Below, in pieces: positions 52,169-61,756 of a stretch of 64,000 nucleotides of DNA (within the stretch, counting starts at the first letter, position 1; each line of letters opens with the position of its first letter). The DNA is taken from NCBI RefSeq assembly GCF_007280415.1, contig NZ_VKKU01000002.1:1405501-1469500 (forward strand), given 5' to 3'. The DNA comes from Sphingorhabdus contaminans. GTDB taxonomy: Bacteria; Pseudomonadota; Alphaproteobacteria; Sphingomonadales; Sphingomonadaceae. The notes below the pieces were generated by a model. That model did no database searches. It worked only from the letters and a program-made list of their open reading frames with translations, and had not been told where the DNA came from. The translations under genes were made by a program, and so were the position numbers.

Positions 52169-55033
52169 ATGAAACTGACGAAATCACGGAAAAATGGTTT
52201 AAGCATTGCCAAGATGCTGGCTGCCGTTTCCCTAACCGTTCTTGCCACTGGCACGGCCTATGCCCAAAGCCAGCCGGAAGAGGCTCCTGTACAGGAAGCT
52301 GCGGCGGATGAGGGCGAGGCGATTGTCGTTACCGGCTTCCGCCAGTCGCTTGAGGCGGCGCTGAACTTGAAACGCGAGAATGTTGGTGCGGTTGATGCAA
52401 TTGTCGCAGAAGACATCGCCAAATTTCCTGACCAGAACCTTGCAGAATCGCTGCAGCGTATTCCGGGCATTTCGATTTCCCGTGATGGTGGCGAAGGACG
52501 GTCGATCACCGTTCGTGGTCTCTCGTCGCAATTCACGCGTGTTCGTGTCAACGGCATGGAAACAATCGCGACCTCGACGGATGGTGCCTCTGCAAACCGC
52601 GACCGTGCTTTCGACTTCAACGTGTTCGCATCCGAACTTTTCAGCAGCCTTGTCGTAAACAAGACGGCAGCCGCCTCGCTCGACGAAGGGTCGCTGGGCG
52701 CCGTGGTGGATCTGAACACAGGTAACCCGTTGGGGGGAAAAGCCGGACTCAAGGCGGCGCTTTCGGTTATCGGTTCCTATAATGATCTGTCGAAAGATCT
52801 CGGGCCTCGTGTCGCCGGTTTGTTAAGCTGGCGCAACGATGCCGGTACGCTCGGTGCCTCCGTTTCGGCCGCTTATTCCAGAACCAATACTCTGGAGCTC
52901 GGCAACAATACAGTCCGTTGGGCCCAGGCGCGTTTCGATGGAGTCGATGGAACCAATTGCTTTACGACCCAAAATAGCGGTGGCACCTATGTCCCGAGCG
53001 CCGCTTGTGATCGCGCCGCTCTTGCATTTCACCCGCGAATCCCCCGCTATGGCGAAGTCGCGCATGACCGCGAACGGCTTGGTCTGACCGGTTCGGTGCA
53101 GTTTTCGCCCAGCGACGCGACAAAAATCTCGATTGATGCGCTCTATTCCAAATATGACGCATCACGTGAGGAGCAGTGGGGCGAGGTTCTGTTGCGGTCG
53201 AACGAACGGTCTATCAACGTCGTAAGCCCCGTATATGACGCGAACAACAATATGATCTCTGCAACGTTGAATGATGCATGGGTGCGCACAGAACATTATC
53301 TGCGCAAAAGTTCGACCGAATTCTATCAGGTCGGCGGCACATGGGACCAGGATCTCAGCGATAATTTCCGTTTCACCGCATTGGGCGGCGTATCAAAATC
53401 CAATGCCGATATTCCTGTCGAAACGACCATCATTTTCGATGACCGTGACGCACAGGGCTATAGCTATGACTATAGCAACATGGCCTATCCTCGGCTCACC
53501 TTCGGCACGAGCGTGACCAATCCGGCAAATTTCCAACTGGCTGAAATCCGCGACCGCCCGTCCAATGTGACCAACCGTTTCAAAACCGCGCAATTACGGA
53601 CCGAATGGGATGTAACCGACGGCTTTACGGTAAAGGCCGGTGCGGTGTGGCGGCGTTTCAACTTCGATACCGAAGCCTTTACCCGTGATACAGCGGTGTG
53701 CGGTAATGGCGGGACCAGCCTCGTTACCAGCACGTCTGGAACTATTGCCTGTTCACCCACAAGTCTTTTCGGCCCGACGGCTGTTTATGGTTTCCCTGTC
53801 ACAACGGCGCTTTCCCAGATTTTCAATCTCGGCAAAGCAGGGCAACCGGCTGGTAATACCAATAGCTGGCTCGTTCCCAATCTGGAGGCAACAACCGCTT
53901 TCACAAATCTGTATTCGCGGCCACTGGTCAATGATGCCGGCAATATCCGCGGAGTGCAGGAAACCACAAAGGGTGCCTATCTGCAATTTGATGCCAAGGG
54001 CGAACTGCTCGGTGTCGAATATGCCCTTAATGCGGGCGTTCGCTATGCCAAGACCGACCAGTCATCCTACGGTCTCGTCAGTGGTGTAGCGGCAACGGTA
54101 AAGCGCAGTTACGACGACTGGCTGCCGTCCGCCAATTTGGCCGTGTATCCGACGGAAAGCACGATCATTCGTTTCGCTATCGCAGACGTCATGACGCGCC
54201 CGACGCTCGGGTCGCTAACGCCCGGTGGTTCAGCCGATGGTTTCAACTTCCGCGTTACCAGCGGCAACCCATTCCTCGAACCGTTCCGCGCGACCAATTA
54301 TGATCTCGCGTTCGAATGGTATTTTGCACCGCAGGCGGTTCTTTCGCTGGCGCTGTTCAAGAAAGATGTGAAAACCTTTACGCAAAGTGCATCCATCACG
54401 GGTGCGACCTTTGCCCAGACCGGGTTGCCAGCATCTGTTTTGAACCCGTCATCGCCAGCCGCACTGAACCCGGCATTGCAAACGCAACCAATCTGGACGT
54501 TGGCAACAACAGTAAACGGTTCAGGGGCAACATTGAAAGGTATCGAACTTGCTGCACAGATACCCTTCAGCGCCTTTACATCCGGGTTCTTGGGGAATTT
54601 CGGCATTCTTGCCAACGCAACTTTCATTGACTCGAATGCGAATTTCAACTTGCAGGGACCGGCGATTGCCCCTGGCGGCGCCTTACAGAATGTCGCGTTG
54701 ACCAACACATTGTCGAACGTTTCCAAAAGGGCCTACAACGGAACTTTCTACTATGACGATGGCGCGTTTAGCGCACGCGTGATGGTCAGCTATCGTGGGC
54801 GCTATCATGAAGGTGCAAGCGGAACCGGAAACTTGTTGGAAGGCTATGGCGCGACAACCAATGTCGACGCCTCGGTCCGATACAAACTAACCGAATGGAT
54901 GGAACTGTCGGTTGAAGGCAACAACCTTCTCGATACCTACCGTTACCGCTTCACTGATTTTGACGCAGACCGGAATTATGAAAACAACCATTTCGGTCGC
55001 ACCCTGCTCTTCGGTGCTCGGTTCAAGATATGA
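52169..55033 (+). CDS. TonB-dependent receptor, Caulobacter type, of the uronate locus
   Basis: 954 residues from the ATG at 52169, preceded by GGGGAG; the frame to 52073 overlaps the operator. A signal peptide (ending TAYAQ) is followed by a TonB-box-like stretch (EGEAIVVTGFRQSLEAAL), the plug (IAKFPDQNLAESLQRIPGIS, ITVRGLSSQFTRVRVNG) and a barrel ending GRTLLFGARFKI. These are features of the TIGR01782-type receptors that import oligosaccharides. Context with the lyase, GH43 and uronate genes suggests uptake of pectin- or xylan-derived oligomers. A strong terminator follows. Confidence 0.92.
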   Translation: MKLTKSRKNGLSIAKMLAAVSLTVLATGTAYAQSQPEEAPVQEAAADEGEAIVVTGFRQSLEAALNLKRENVGAVDAIVAEDIAKFPDQNLAESLQRIPGISISRDGGEGRSITVRGLSSQFTRVRVNGMETIATSTDGASANRDRAFDFNVFASELFSSLVVNKTAAASLDEGSLGAVVDLNTGNPLGGKAGLKAALSVIGSYNDLSKDLGPRVAGLLSWRNDAGTLGASVSAAYSRTNTLELGNNTVRWAQARFDGVDGTNCFTTQNSGGTYVPSAACDRAALAFHPRIPRYGEVAHDRERLGLTGSVQFSPSDATKISIDALYSKYDASREEQWGEVLLRSNERSINVVSPVYDANNNMISATLNDAWVRTEHYLRKSSTEFYQVGGTWDQDLSDNFRFTALGGVSKSNADIPVETTIIFDDRDAQGYSYDYSNMAYPRLTFGTSVTNPANFQLAEIRDRPSNVTNRFKTAQLRTEWDVTDGFTVKAGAVWRRFNFDTEAFTRDTAVCGNGGTSLVTSTSGTIACSPTSLFGPTAVYGFPVTTALSQIFNLGKAGQPAGNTNSWLVPNLEATTAFTNLYSRPLVNDAGNIRGVQETTKGAYLQFDAKGELLGVEYALNAGVRYAKTDQSSYGLVSGVAATVKRSYDDWLPSANLAVYPTESTIIRFAIADVMTRPTLGSLTPGGSADGFNFRVTSGNPFLEPFRATNYDLAFEWYFAPQAVLSLALFKKDVKTFTQSASITGATFAQTGLPASVLNPSSPAALNPALQTQPIWTLATTVNGSGATLKGIELAAQIPFSAFTSGFLGNFGILANATFIDSNANFNLQGPAIAPGGALQNVALTNTLSNVSKRAYNGTFYYDDGAFSARVMVSYRGRYHEGASGTGNLLEGYGATTNVDASVRYKLTEWMELSVEGNNLLDTYRYRFTDFDADRNYENNHFGRTLLFGARFKI

Positions 55034-55061
55034 TTTTTTAGGACCCAGCGGGTCGCAGGAG

Positions 55062-55096
55062 GGACTGGTCAACGCGACGGCGTTGCCAGTCCTTTT
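55062..55096 (+). terminator. Rho-independent terminator after the TonB receptor
   Basis: GGACTGG-T-CAACGC (55062-55075) pairs with GCGTTG-CCAGTCC (55080-55092), a 13-bp stem with one bulge, followed by TTTT. It lies between the receptor and the GH43 gene, so it may reduce rather than abolish expression of the downstream enzymes. Confidence 0.8.
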
Positions 55097-55107
55097 CGGT
55101 TAGGTGA

Positions 55108-56745
55108 ATGGGCATGGAAATAGATCGTCGAACCAGTCTAGCTTTTCTGGGGTGCCTGCCATTTCTGCCCGATGCCGTATATGCGCAAGGTTCTGCGGCA
55201 ACGTCGAGTCTCGATCCGCACGCGGCCATGCGCTGGGCACGCGGGGTTGAGGGGCAAAGGAAGGCTGATCTCGGAAACGGCATGTTTCTGAACCCGGTTT
55301 TTGCCGGAGATCATCCAGACCCCGCATTACTGCGCGATGGCGATGATTATTATCTGACCTTTTCAAGTTTTGATTCCTATCCCGGAATCATAATCTGGCA
55401 CAGCCGTGATCTGGTGAACTGGTTGCCGGTTCATGCGGCATTACGCCAACCGATTGGATCTGTTTGGGCACCTTGCCTTGCCAAGCATCAAGGGCGTTTC
55501 TATTGCTATATTCCTGCGCGGACGCCTGCCAAACGATCAATTTATGTTATCCAGGCGGACAAGATGACCGGGCCCTGGAGCGACCCTGTTGACCTCAACC
55601 TGCCTGCACATATCGATCCTGAACATGTTACGGATGAACAAGGACGCCGGTGGCTGTTTTTGTCGGGCGGGGACCGGATCAGGCTTTCTGACGACGGTCT
55701 GTCTACGGTCGGTGAAGTGGAGCATGTATATGATCCCTGGCGCTATCCTGAAGATTGGGTTGTGGAAACATTCGCACCTGAAGGTCCGAAAATCGTCAAG
55801 CGGGGTGACTATTGGTACATGACGACAGCCGTGGGAGGAACCGCAGGTCCGCCCACCGGGCATATGGTCATCATGGCGCGAAGCCGATCGATCGACGGAC
55901 CTTGGGAAAATTGTCCGCACAATCCGCTGATCCGTACACAGTCGCCGCGCGAAAAATGGTGGTCGCGGGGGCATGCCACATTGTTCGAAGGACCGAACGG
56001 TAAATGGTGGATGATTTACCATGGCTATGAAAACGGCTATTGGACATTGGGGCGTCAGGCGCTGCTCGAACCTGTTAAATGGGCGAAGGACGGCTGGCCG
56101 AGGCCTTTGGGTGGTGACTTGTCGAGGGCATTGAGAAAGCCGATCGACAGCGAGTCTCAAATGCACGGAATGGCTCTGTCCGATGATTTTTCGACGGACC
56201 GGTTGGGGACCTTATGGTCCTTTTACGACCCAGCGCCCGATGAGCAGTCGCGACTGAAGCGCGGCGATCGGACTCTTGTCATGAAAGGCAAGGGAAAGTC
56301 GCCTACCGACTGCTCTCCGCTTACCTGCATTGCTGGCGATCAGGCTTACCGAATTACTGCCGATGTTGAAACGTCCGGTGAGGCTGAGGGAGGAGTGCTG
56401 CTTTACTATAGCCGCAGACTCTATGCCGGGCTTGGCTTTGGCCCGCAGGGTCTTGTCATGCATCGTTACGGTCTTCAGCGTCCGCGCGGGGCCATACCAG
56501 GTCAACGCGATCCGGGTGGGGGTCCGGTACGCAAACTGGCGATCCGCCTGTCCAACCAGAACAATATTCTCACCATCCATACCAGTAAGGACGACCGCCA
56601 GACATGGCAGAAGTTCGATGTTCAAATGGAGGTTTCGGGATATCACCACAATGTGGCCTATGATTTCCTGTCCCTGCGCCCGGCAATTTATGCGGCAGGT
56701 GAAGGCGATGTCCGTTTTCGCAATTTCACCTATGAGGCGCTATGA
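55108..56745 (+). CDS. Secreted glycoside hydrolase family 43 protein
   Basis: 545 residues; a second ATG at 55114 has better spacing from AGGTGA and may be the true start. A signal peptide (ending AVYAQ) precedes a five-bladed GH43 propeller with the catalytic-base aspartate in AGDHPDPALLRDGDDYY and the general acid in ETFAPEGPKI. A C-terminal beta-sandwich (about 350-545) resembles the accessory domain of beta-xylosidases and arabinofuranosidases. It probably trims arabinose or xylose from hemicellulose or pectin side chains. Its stop overlaps the esterase start (ATGA). Confidence 0.9.
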   Translation: MGMEIDRRTSLAFLGCLPFLPDAVYAQGSAATSSLDPHAAMRWARGVEGQRKADLGNGMFLNPVFAGDHPDPALLRDGDDYYLTFSSFDSYPGIIIWHSRDLVNWLPVHAALRQPIGSVWAPCLAKHQGRFYCYIPARTPAKRSIYVIQADKMTGPWSDPVDLNLPAHIDPEHVTDEQGRRWLFLSGGDRIRLSDDGLSTVGEVEHVYDPWRYPEDWVVETFAPEGPKIVKRGDYWYMTTAVGGTAGPPTGHMVIMARSRSIDGPWENCPHNPLIRTQSPREKWWSRGHATLFEGPNGKWWMIYHGYENGYWTLGRQALLEPVKWAKDGWPRPLGGDLSRALRKPIDSESQMHGMALSDDFSTDRLGTLWSFYDPAPDEQSRLKRGDRTLVMKGKGKSPTDCSPLTCIAGDQAYRITADVETSGEAEGGVLLYYSRRLYAGLGFGPQGLVMHRYGLQRPRGAIPGQRDPGGGPVRKLAIRLSNQNNILTIHTSKDDRQTWQKFDVQMEVSGYHHNVAYDFLSLRPAIYAAGEGDVRFRNFTYEAL

Positions 56746-57731
56746 CAATCGATCGCCGGACTATGATCGGTTTGGCTGCGACGGGAATGGCCGGGGTAGC
56801 CTTCGGACAAACGCCGCCACCGCTGACGGGGGGTGCCTTGCCTGCCGGTCTACCCCAGCCCACCGAGACCATTGATCTCTGGCCGAAAGGTGCGCCGGGC
56901 GCTCCGGCGGCAGGTTTGACAGAAACAGTCAACGAACGTTCAACCGATCCGCAACTGACCGATAGGGCGGTCTTTGGCATCAGCCGTCCGCGTATGGCCG
57001 TTTTCCGACCGTCCAGACCGAATGGCGCTGCGGTTCTCATTACGCCCGGCGGAGGATATCGCTGGGTGGTCGTGGATAAGGAAGGCTATGAACTGGGCCG
57101 ATGGCTTTCGGCCCGGGGATATACTGTCTTTGTCCTCTTTTACCGTCTGCCCGGTGAAGGATGGGCGGCAGGTCCGAATGTGGTGCTTCAGGATTGCCAG
57201 CGTGCCATGCGCCTTATTCGCCATCGTGCGGCAGCCTACGCGATCGATCCCGAACGTGTCGCGGCGATGGGCTTTTCCGCTGGCGGGCACGCCTGTGCTG
57301 ATCTTGCTGCCCGGTTTGCAACACCTGTCTATGATGCCGTCGATCAAGCCGACAGCCTTTCCGCACGACCTTTCGTGGCTGCGCCGATATACCCTGTGAT
57401 TTCAATGTCCGCGCCCATAGCCCATGCGGGCAGTCGCGAAAAACTGGTTGGAACAACCGCACCGGCCAGCAAAGAGGCGGCCCATAGCCCGCATCTCAAC
57501 ATCCCGGCAAATGCCCCACCGCATTTCATCCTGCACGCAGAAGATGATGATGTCGTGCCCGTCGAAAATGCGCTCATCCTGCGCGCAGCCCTGCGGGCCA
57601 AAAACATCCCCGTCGAAACCCATCTTTTTACCCATGGCGGGCACGGCTTTGGCTTGCGCAAGACAATTGGCAAACCTGTTGAAGCTTGGCCAGATCTGTT
57701 CACAGCATGGGCCCATTCACAAGGACTATAG
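56742..57731 (+). CDS. Secreted alpha/beta-hydrolase, acetylesterase-like
   Basis: 329 residues with a twin-arginine-like signal (DRRTMIGLAATGMAGVAFG). The catalytic serine is in GFSAGGHA, the aspartate in EDDDVVP and the histidine in HGGHGFGL; PGGGYRWVV forms the oxyanion region. This pattern is shared with acetyl-xylan and pectin acetylesterases of the BD-FAE kind. Overlap with GH43 and a one-base gap to uxaC show co-expression with sugar breakdown. Confidence 0.87.
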   Translation: MTIDRRTMIGLAATGMAGVAFGQTPPPLTGGALPAGLPQPTETIDLWPKGAPGAPAAGLTETVNERSTDPQLTDRAVFGISRPRMAVFRPSRPNGAAVLITPGGGYRWVVVDKEGYELGRWLSARGYTVFVLFYRLPGEGWAAGPNVVLQDCQRAMRLIRHRAAAYAIDPERVAAMGFSAGGHACADLAARFATPVYDAVDQADSLSARPFVAAPIYPVISMSAPIAHAGSREKLVGTTAPASKEAAHSPHLNIPANAPPHFILHAEDDDVVPVENALILRAALRAKNIPVETHLFTHGGHGFGLRKTIGKPVEAWPDLFTAWAHSQGL

Positions 57732-57732
57732 A

Positions 57733-59133
57733 ATGCCGCAACCGTTGAAACTGCATCCCGACCGGCTGTTTTCGAGCGACCTCGAAATTCGGGCGATTGC
57801 GCGGCGGCTCTATGCCCAAGTCGCCACCTTACCCATTGTCAGCCCTCATGGTCATACCGATCCGGAATGGTGGGCGACCGACGCGCCGTTCGGCAACGCA
57901 ACGGAATTGCTCTTGCATCCCGACCACTATATTTTCCGCATGCTCTATTCCCAAGGCGTGTCACTGGAAGATTTGGGAATTGGCAATCCGGACGCTGATC
58001 CGCGGGAAAGCTGGCGTCTGTTTGCTTCGCGTTATCATCTGTTCCGCGGGACACCTTCGCGCATGTGGCTCGATTGGGTTTTTTCGCAAAGCTTTGAACT
58101 TGACGTGCTGCTGTCTGCTGAAACCAGCGATCATTATTATGACCGGATCACAGAAGCATTGACGACGGACGCATTCCGCCCGCGCGCACTGTTTGAGCGC
58201 TACAATATCGAAGTCATTGCGACTACCGAAAGTCCGCTGGATGACTTGCGTCATCATCAGGCCATCCGGGATAGCGGGTGGAAAGGCCGTGTCATAACAG
58301 CCTACCGCCCCGATCCCGTTGTCGATCCGGAATTTGAGGGGTTTCATCACAATCTCGAAATCTTGTCGGACATGACGGGCGAAGATTGTTTCAGCTGGCC
58401 CGGTTATCTCGCCGCGCATCGCAAACGCCGGGCGTTCTTTGCTGCAATGGGGGCAACATCCACCGACCATGGCCATCCGACTGCTCGGACCGCGAACCTT
58501 GCACCGGTCGAGGCAGAAGCCTTGTTCGGTCGCGTTGCGGGAGGACAGGCATCACCTGAAGATGCTGAACTCTTCCGTGCCCAAATGCTGACCGAGATGG
58601 CGGGAATGAGCCTTGAAGACGGTTTAGTCATGCAAATACATCCGGGAGCTTTTCGCAATCATAATAAGCAACTGTTTGACAAATTCGGGCGCGACAAGGG
58701 TGCCGACATCCCGACCCGGACCGACTATGTACAGGCACTGCGTCCGTTATTGGGCAAATATGGGAATGAAGCCCGGCTATCCATCATCCTGTTTACGCTG
58801 GATGAGAGTGTCTATGCACGTGAGCTAGCGCCGCTCGCCGGGCATTATCCCTGTTTGAAACTGGGCCCCGCCTGGTGGTTCCACGACAGTCCCGAAGGCA
58901 TGCGGCGCTTTCGTGAAAATGTGACCGAGACAGCCGGCTTTTATAACACGGTTGGTTTCAATGATGACACCCGCGCGTTTCTGTCCATTCCTGCGCGGCA
59001 CGATGTTGCACGCAGGGTCGATTGCAATTTCCTTGCGCGGCTTGTGGCTGAACATCGGATGGAAGAGTGGGAAGCGGCTGATCTCGCGGTGGATCTGGCA
59101 TATAATCTGGTCAAGGCAGCCTATAGATTATGA
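57733..59133 (+). CDS. uxaC: Glucuronate/galacturonate isomerase
   Basis: 466 residues from the ATG at 57733; the long upstream frame is a shadow of the esterase gene. It contains the metal-binding VSPHGHTDPEWW, the YHLFRGTPSRMWLDW region, ATTESPLDDLRHHQ and QIHPGAFRNHN of uronate isomerases. It converts glucuronate to fructuronate and galacturonate to tagaturonate in the cytoplasm. The next gene starts within its stop (ATGA). Confidence 0.94.
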   Translation: MPQPLKLHPDRLFSSDLEIRAIARRLYAQVATLPIVSPHGHTDPEWWATDAPFGNATELLLHPDHYIFRMLYSQGVSLEDLGIGNPDADPRESWRLFASRYHLFRGTPSRMWLDWVFSQSFELDVLLSAETSDHYYDRITEALTTDAFRPRALFERYNIEVIATTESPLDDLRHHQAIRDSGWKGRVITAYRPDPVVDPEFEGFHHNLEILSDMTGEDCFSWPGYLAAHRKRRAFFAAMGATSTDHGHPTARTANLAPVEAEALFGRVAGGQASPEDAELFRAQMLTEMAGMSLEDGLVMQIHPGAFRNHNKQLFDKFGRDKGADIPTRTDYVQALRPLLGKYGNEARLSIILFTLDESVYARELAPLAGHYPCLKLGPAWWFHDSPEGMRRFRENVTETAGFYNTVGFNDDTRAFLSIPARHDVARRVDCNFLARLVAEHRMEEWEAADLAVDLAYNLVKAAYRL

Positions 59134-60533
59134 GGCTTTCGACTATCAATGTTAAGCAATTGCCTAACCAGATCACCCGACCCCGATATAGCAGAGAAAA
59201 GCACAAAATTGGCATTGTGCATTTCGGGATCGGCGCATTCCACCGTGCGCATATGGCAGCATATACAGATGATGTGCTGGCTGTTGAGGGCGGTGACTGG
59301 CGTATATTGGGTGTGTCGCTCCGTTCCCGCATCGCCCATGATCAGCTGTCCCCCCAAGACGGGTTGTACAGCCTGGTCGAACGCAGCTCCGCGGGAAGCA
59401 AGGTTCGGATTATCGGCGCGGTCGCGGACGTGCTGGTCGCATCGGAAGATCGGGAGCGGGTGGTCAACGCACTGGCCTCTGCAGACACCCACATTGTGAG
59501 TTTTACGATCACGGAAAAAGGCTATTGCCGCGCTCCCGACGGCTCACTCGATTTTGCGCTCGCCGATAGCCGGTCGGCCTATAGCTATCTTGCCGAGGCT
59601 TTTGCGCGGCGTCGCGATTCCGGCCTTGCGGGCCTCACCTTGCTTAGCTGCGACAATCTGGCCGCCAATGGCGCGCAATTGCACAGGCTAATGGCGCAAT
59701 ATCTGGAAGCAACCGCGCCTGATGTGCGTGCATGGTTCGACGAAAACTGCGCCTGTCCATCGACGATGATTGACCGCATAGTCCCCGCAACGACGCAAAC
59801 CGACCGTGCCGAAGTAGAGGCGTTACTTGGCCTACAGGATGCCGCTGCCGTCGTCACTGAACCATTTACGCAATGGGTGATCGAGGATAATTTTGCCGGA
59901 TCCCGACCGGCCTGGGAAAAGCATGGCGTGCAAATAGTCGCGAACGTGACCGCCTTTGAAACCGCGAAGCTAAGGATGCTAAACGGTGCCCATTCCGCGC
60001 TCGCCTATCTTGGTCTGCAAGCAGGGCATGAATTTGTGCACCAGGCGGTGGCAGACACTAGGCTTTTGCAATTGATCAATCGCCTGATGCGGGAAGAGGC
60101 TGCGCCGAGCCTGATGCCGACGGTTGGGCTGGATCTTTCGGAATATGCAGATGCCCTGATCGAACGTTTTAAGAATCCTGCACTCAAACACCGGCTCAAC
60201 CAGATTGCGATGGATGGTAGCCAGAAAATCCCTCAACGCTGGCTGGAAACACTTGCCTTTCACCAGCATGCGGGCCTGCAATGCCCTGCAATACTGACCG
60301 CGCTCGCTGCATGGATCTTGCATATCAGGGGCGACGGTCATGACGTGGAGGACCCGATGCGCGATTATTTTCGCGATCTTTGGGAAAGCGCAGGCCAAAC
60401 CGGAATTACCAGTGCATTGTTCGGGACAAATGGAGTCTTTGCCTCTGCTTGGACAGGAAATCCAAGTGACATCGCGATGCTCGATTCATTTTTGCATCAG
60501 GAATGTGAGCGCCAAATGGCGAAGCTCAGCTAA
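59130..60533 (+). CDS. uxuB: Fructuronate reductase (UxuB-type mannitol dehydrogenase family)
   Basis: 467 residues. The N-terminal Rossmann part has HFGIGAFHRAHMAAYTDD and SFTITEKGYC; the C-terminal part has the family signature KLRMLNGAHSALAYLG and MDGSQKIPQRW. The order and wording match UxuB (fructuronate to mannonate with NADH) more closely than UxaB, but the dehydratase in this locus is UxaA, so tagaturonate reduction cannot be excluded. It is coupled to uxaC and ends the operon. Confidence 0.88.
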   Translation: MRLSTINVKQLPNQITRPRYSREKHKIGIVHFGIGAFHRAHMAAYTDDVLAVEGGDWRILGVSLRSRIAHDQLSPQDGLYSLVERSSAGSKVRIIGAVADVLVASEDRERVVNALASADTHIVSFTITEKGYCRAPDGSLDFALADSRSAYSYLAEAFARRRDSGLAGLTLLSCDNLAANGAQLHRLMAQYLEATAPDVRAWFDENCACPSTMIDRIVPATTQTDRAEVEALLGLQDAAAVVTEPFTQWVIEDNFAGSRPAWEKHGVQIVANVTAFETAKLRMLNGAHSALAYLGLQAGHEFVHQAVADTRLLQLINRLMREEAAPSLMPTVGLDLSEYADALIERFKNPALKHRLNQIAMDGSQKIPQRWLETLAFHQHAGLQCPAILTALAAWILHIRGDGHDVEDPMRDYFRDLWESAGQTGITSALFGTNGVFASAWTGNPSDIAMLDSFLHQECERQMAKLS

Positions 60534-60606
60534 TTGTTGCGCTAAAGATTGTGACGTTAAGGGCGGCTTTCGGTCGTGTTTGGCCGCGGTGGTGAGAGAG
60601 TACCGA

Positions 60607-61680
60607 TCAGTAGTCCGTATATCCCTCATCCTCCCCTTGGTACAAAAATTCATAGCGTGTTTTGGACGCGGCGCCGCCTGTGCGAAACAGGTCTGGTAGC
60701 TTCGGATTTGCAATAAATAATCTGCCAAAAGAGGCCGCTTCAGCTTTGCGATCTTCGATCAACTGGCTCGCAGTCGACGCGCTTAGATTGTTGTTCGCAA
60801 TCACTGGACCAGACCAGTTTGATCGTACCATTGCCAGCGTATCGAGATCTGCGAGATTCATATCGATGACATGGACATAGGCAAGTCCGGCCCCTGTGCG
60901 TGCATTGCCGATCTTGTCCGCGGCTTGCAGCAGTGCGGAAAACACGGGAGCCGGGTCAACGGGATCCATCCCGTTATAGGGATTGCCGGGCGAAATGCGG
61001 AATCCGACGCGATCGGCGCCAATAGCATCGGCCATCCGTCCCAGGATCAGTTCGGCAAAAGCAACCCTTTGCGCTGGTGGCCCTCCGAAGGCGTCATCAC
61101 GATGATTGCTGGCGCTATTCAGGAACTGGTTGACCAGATAGCCGCTGGCGCAATGCAGTTCAACGCCATCAATGCCTGCCGCCCGGGCATTGCGGGCCGC
61201 AGTGACAAATTCCTCAGCTACGCGGAAAATATCATCCTGCGTCATGGCTCGCGGAGAGCCGCATGCCAAGGGTACGCCATCAGGCCCGGGTACTTTATCT
61301 CCGCAGGGGATAGCGGAAGGAGCGATGATATCGGCTTCAAAACCCCGGTTCGCTGGTACAACCACGCGGCCGACATGCATCAGTTGCATCACGATCCTGC
61401 CACCTTCGGCATGCACCGCGTCAGCAACCCGCGCCCAGCCGTCGATCTGTTCCTGCGTATAGATACCGGGCGTGCGCCAATATCCTTTGCCTTCGGGCGA
61501 AGGCTGTGTCCCTTCGGTGATGATAAGTCCGGCGCTTGCCCTTTGGCGGTAATATTCTGCCATTAAGTCAGTCGGAACATCTCCAGGCCCGGCCCGGTCG
61601 CGAGTCATGGGGGCCATGATGATCCGATTTGCTAACTCTAGCGCCCCAATCCTAACCGGAGTGAATAAAATATCATGCAT
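60607..61680 (-). CDS. Old Yellow Enzyme-family alkene reductase with altered site motif
   Basis: 357 residues from the ATG at 61680; the frame to 61737 overlaps the operator-like repeat. The FMN barrel is evident (LFTPVRIGALELANRIIMAPMTR, QLMHVGR, FLNSASNHRDDAFGG, read in parts) and the closing GYTDY is typical. The active-site motif, usually HxA(H/N)GYL, reads HCASGYL, with Ser (codon AGC) in place of the second His/Asn that helps bind the substrate carbonyl. The enzyme may reduce activated C=C bonds with NAD(P)H or act differently. Divergent from an SDR gene. Confidence 0.9.
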   Translation of the reverse strand: MHDILFTPVRIGALELANRIIMAPMTRDRAGPGDVPTDLMAEYYRQRASAGLIITEGTQPSPEGKGYWRTPGIYTQEQIDGWARVADAVHAEGGRIVMQLMHVGRVVVPANRGFEADIIAPSAIPCGDKVPGPDGVPLACGSPRAMTQDDIFRVAEEFVTAARNARAAGIDGVELHCASGYLVNQFLNSASNHRDDAFGGPPAQRVAFAELILGRMADAIGADRVGFRISPGNPYNGMDPVDPAPVFSALLQAADKIGNARTGAGLAYVHVIDMNLADLDTLAMVRSNWSGPVIANNNLSASTASQLIEDRKAEAASFGRLFIANPKLPDLFRTGGAASKTRYEFLYQGEDEGYTDY

Positions 61681-61702
61681 GCAGGATAACGTCCTTGACC
61701 GT

Positions 61703-61740
61703 GATTTGCGTAACACTCTATGCAAATAATTACGCAAATC
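61703..61740. promoter_or_regulatory. 11-bp inverted repeat between divergent genes
   Basis: GATTTGCGTAA (61703-61713) and TTACGCAAATC (61730-61740) are perfect inverted copies separated by 16 bases, in the 76-base region between the OYE and SDR starts. A third half-like element, TGCAAATAA, lies at 61721-61729. The layout suggests a dimeric regulator acting on both promoters. No regulator gene is adjacent within the window. Confidence 0.65.
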
Positions 61741-61756
61741 AAGGAAGGAACGCAGG

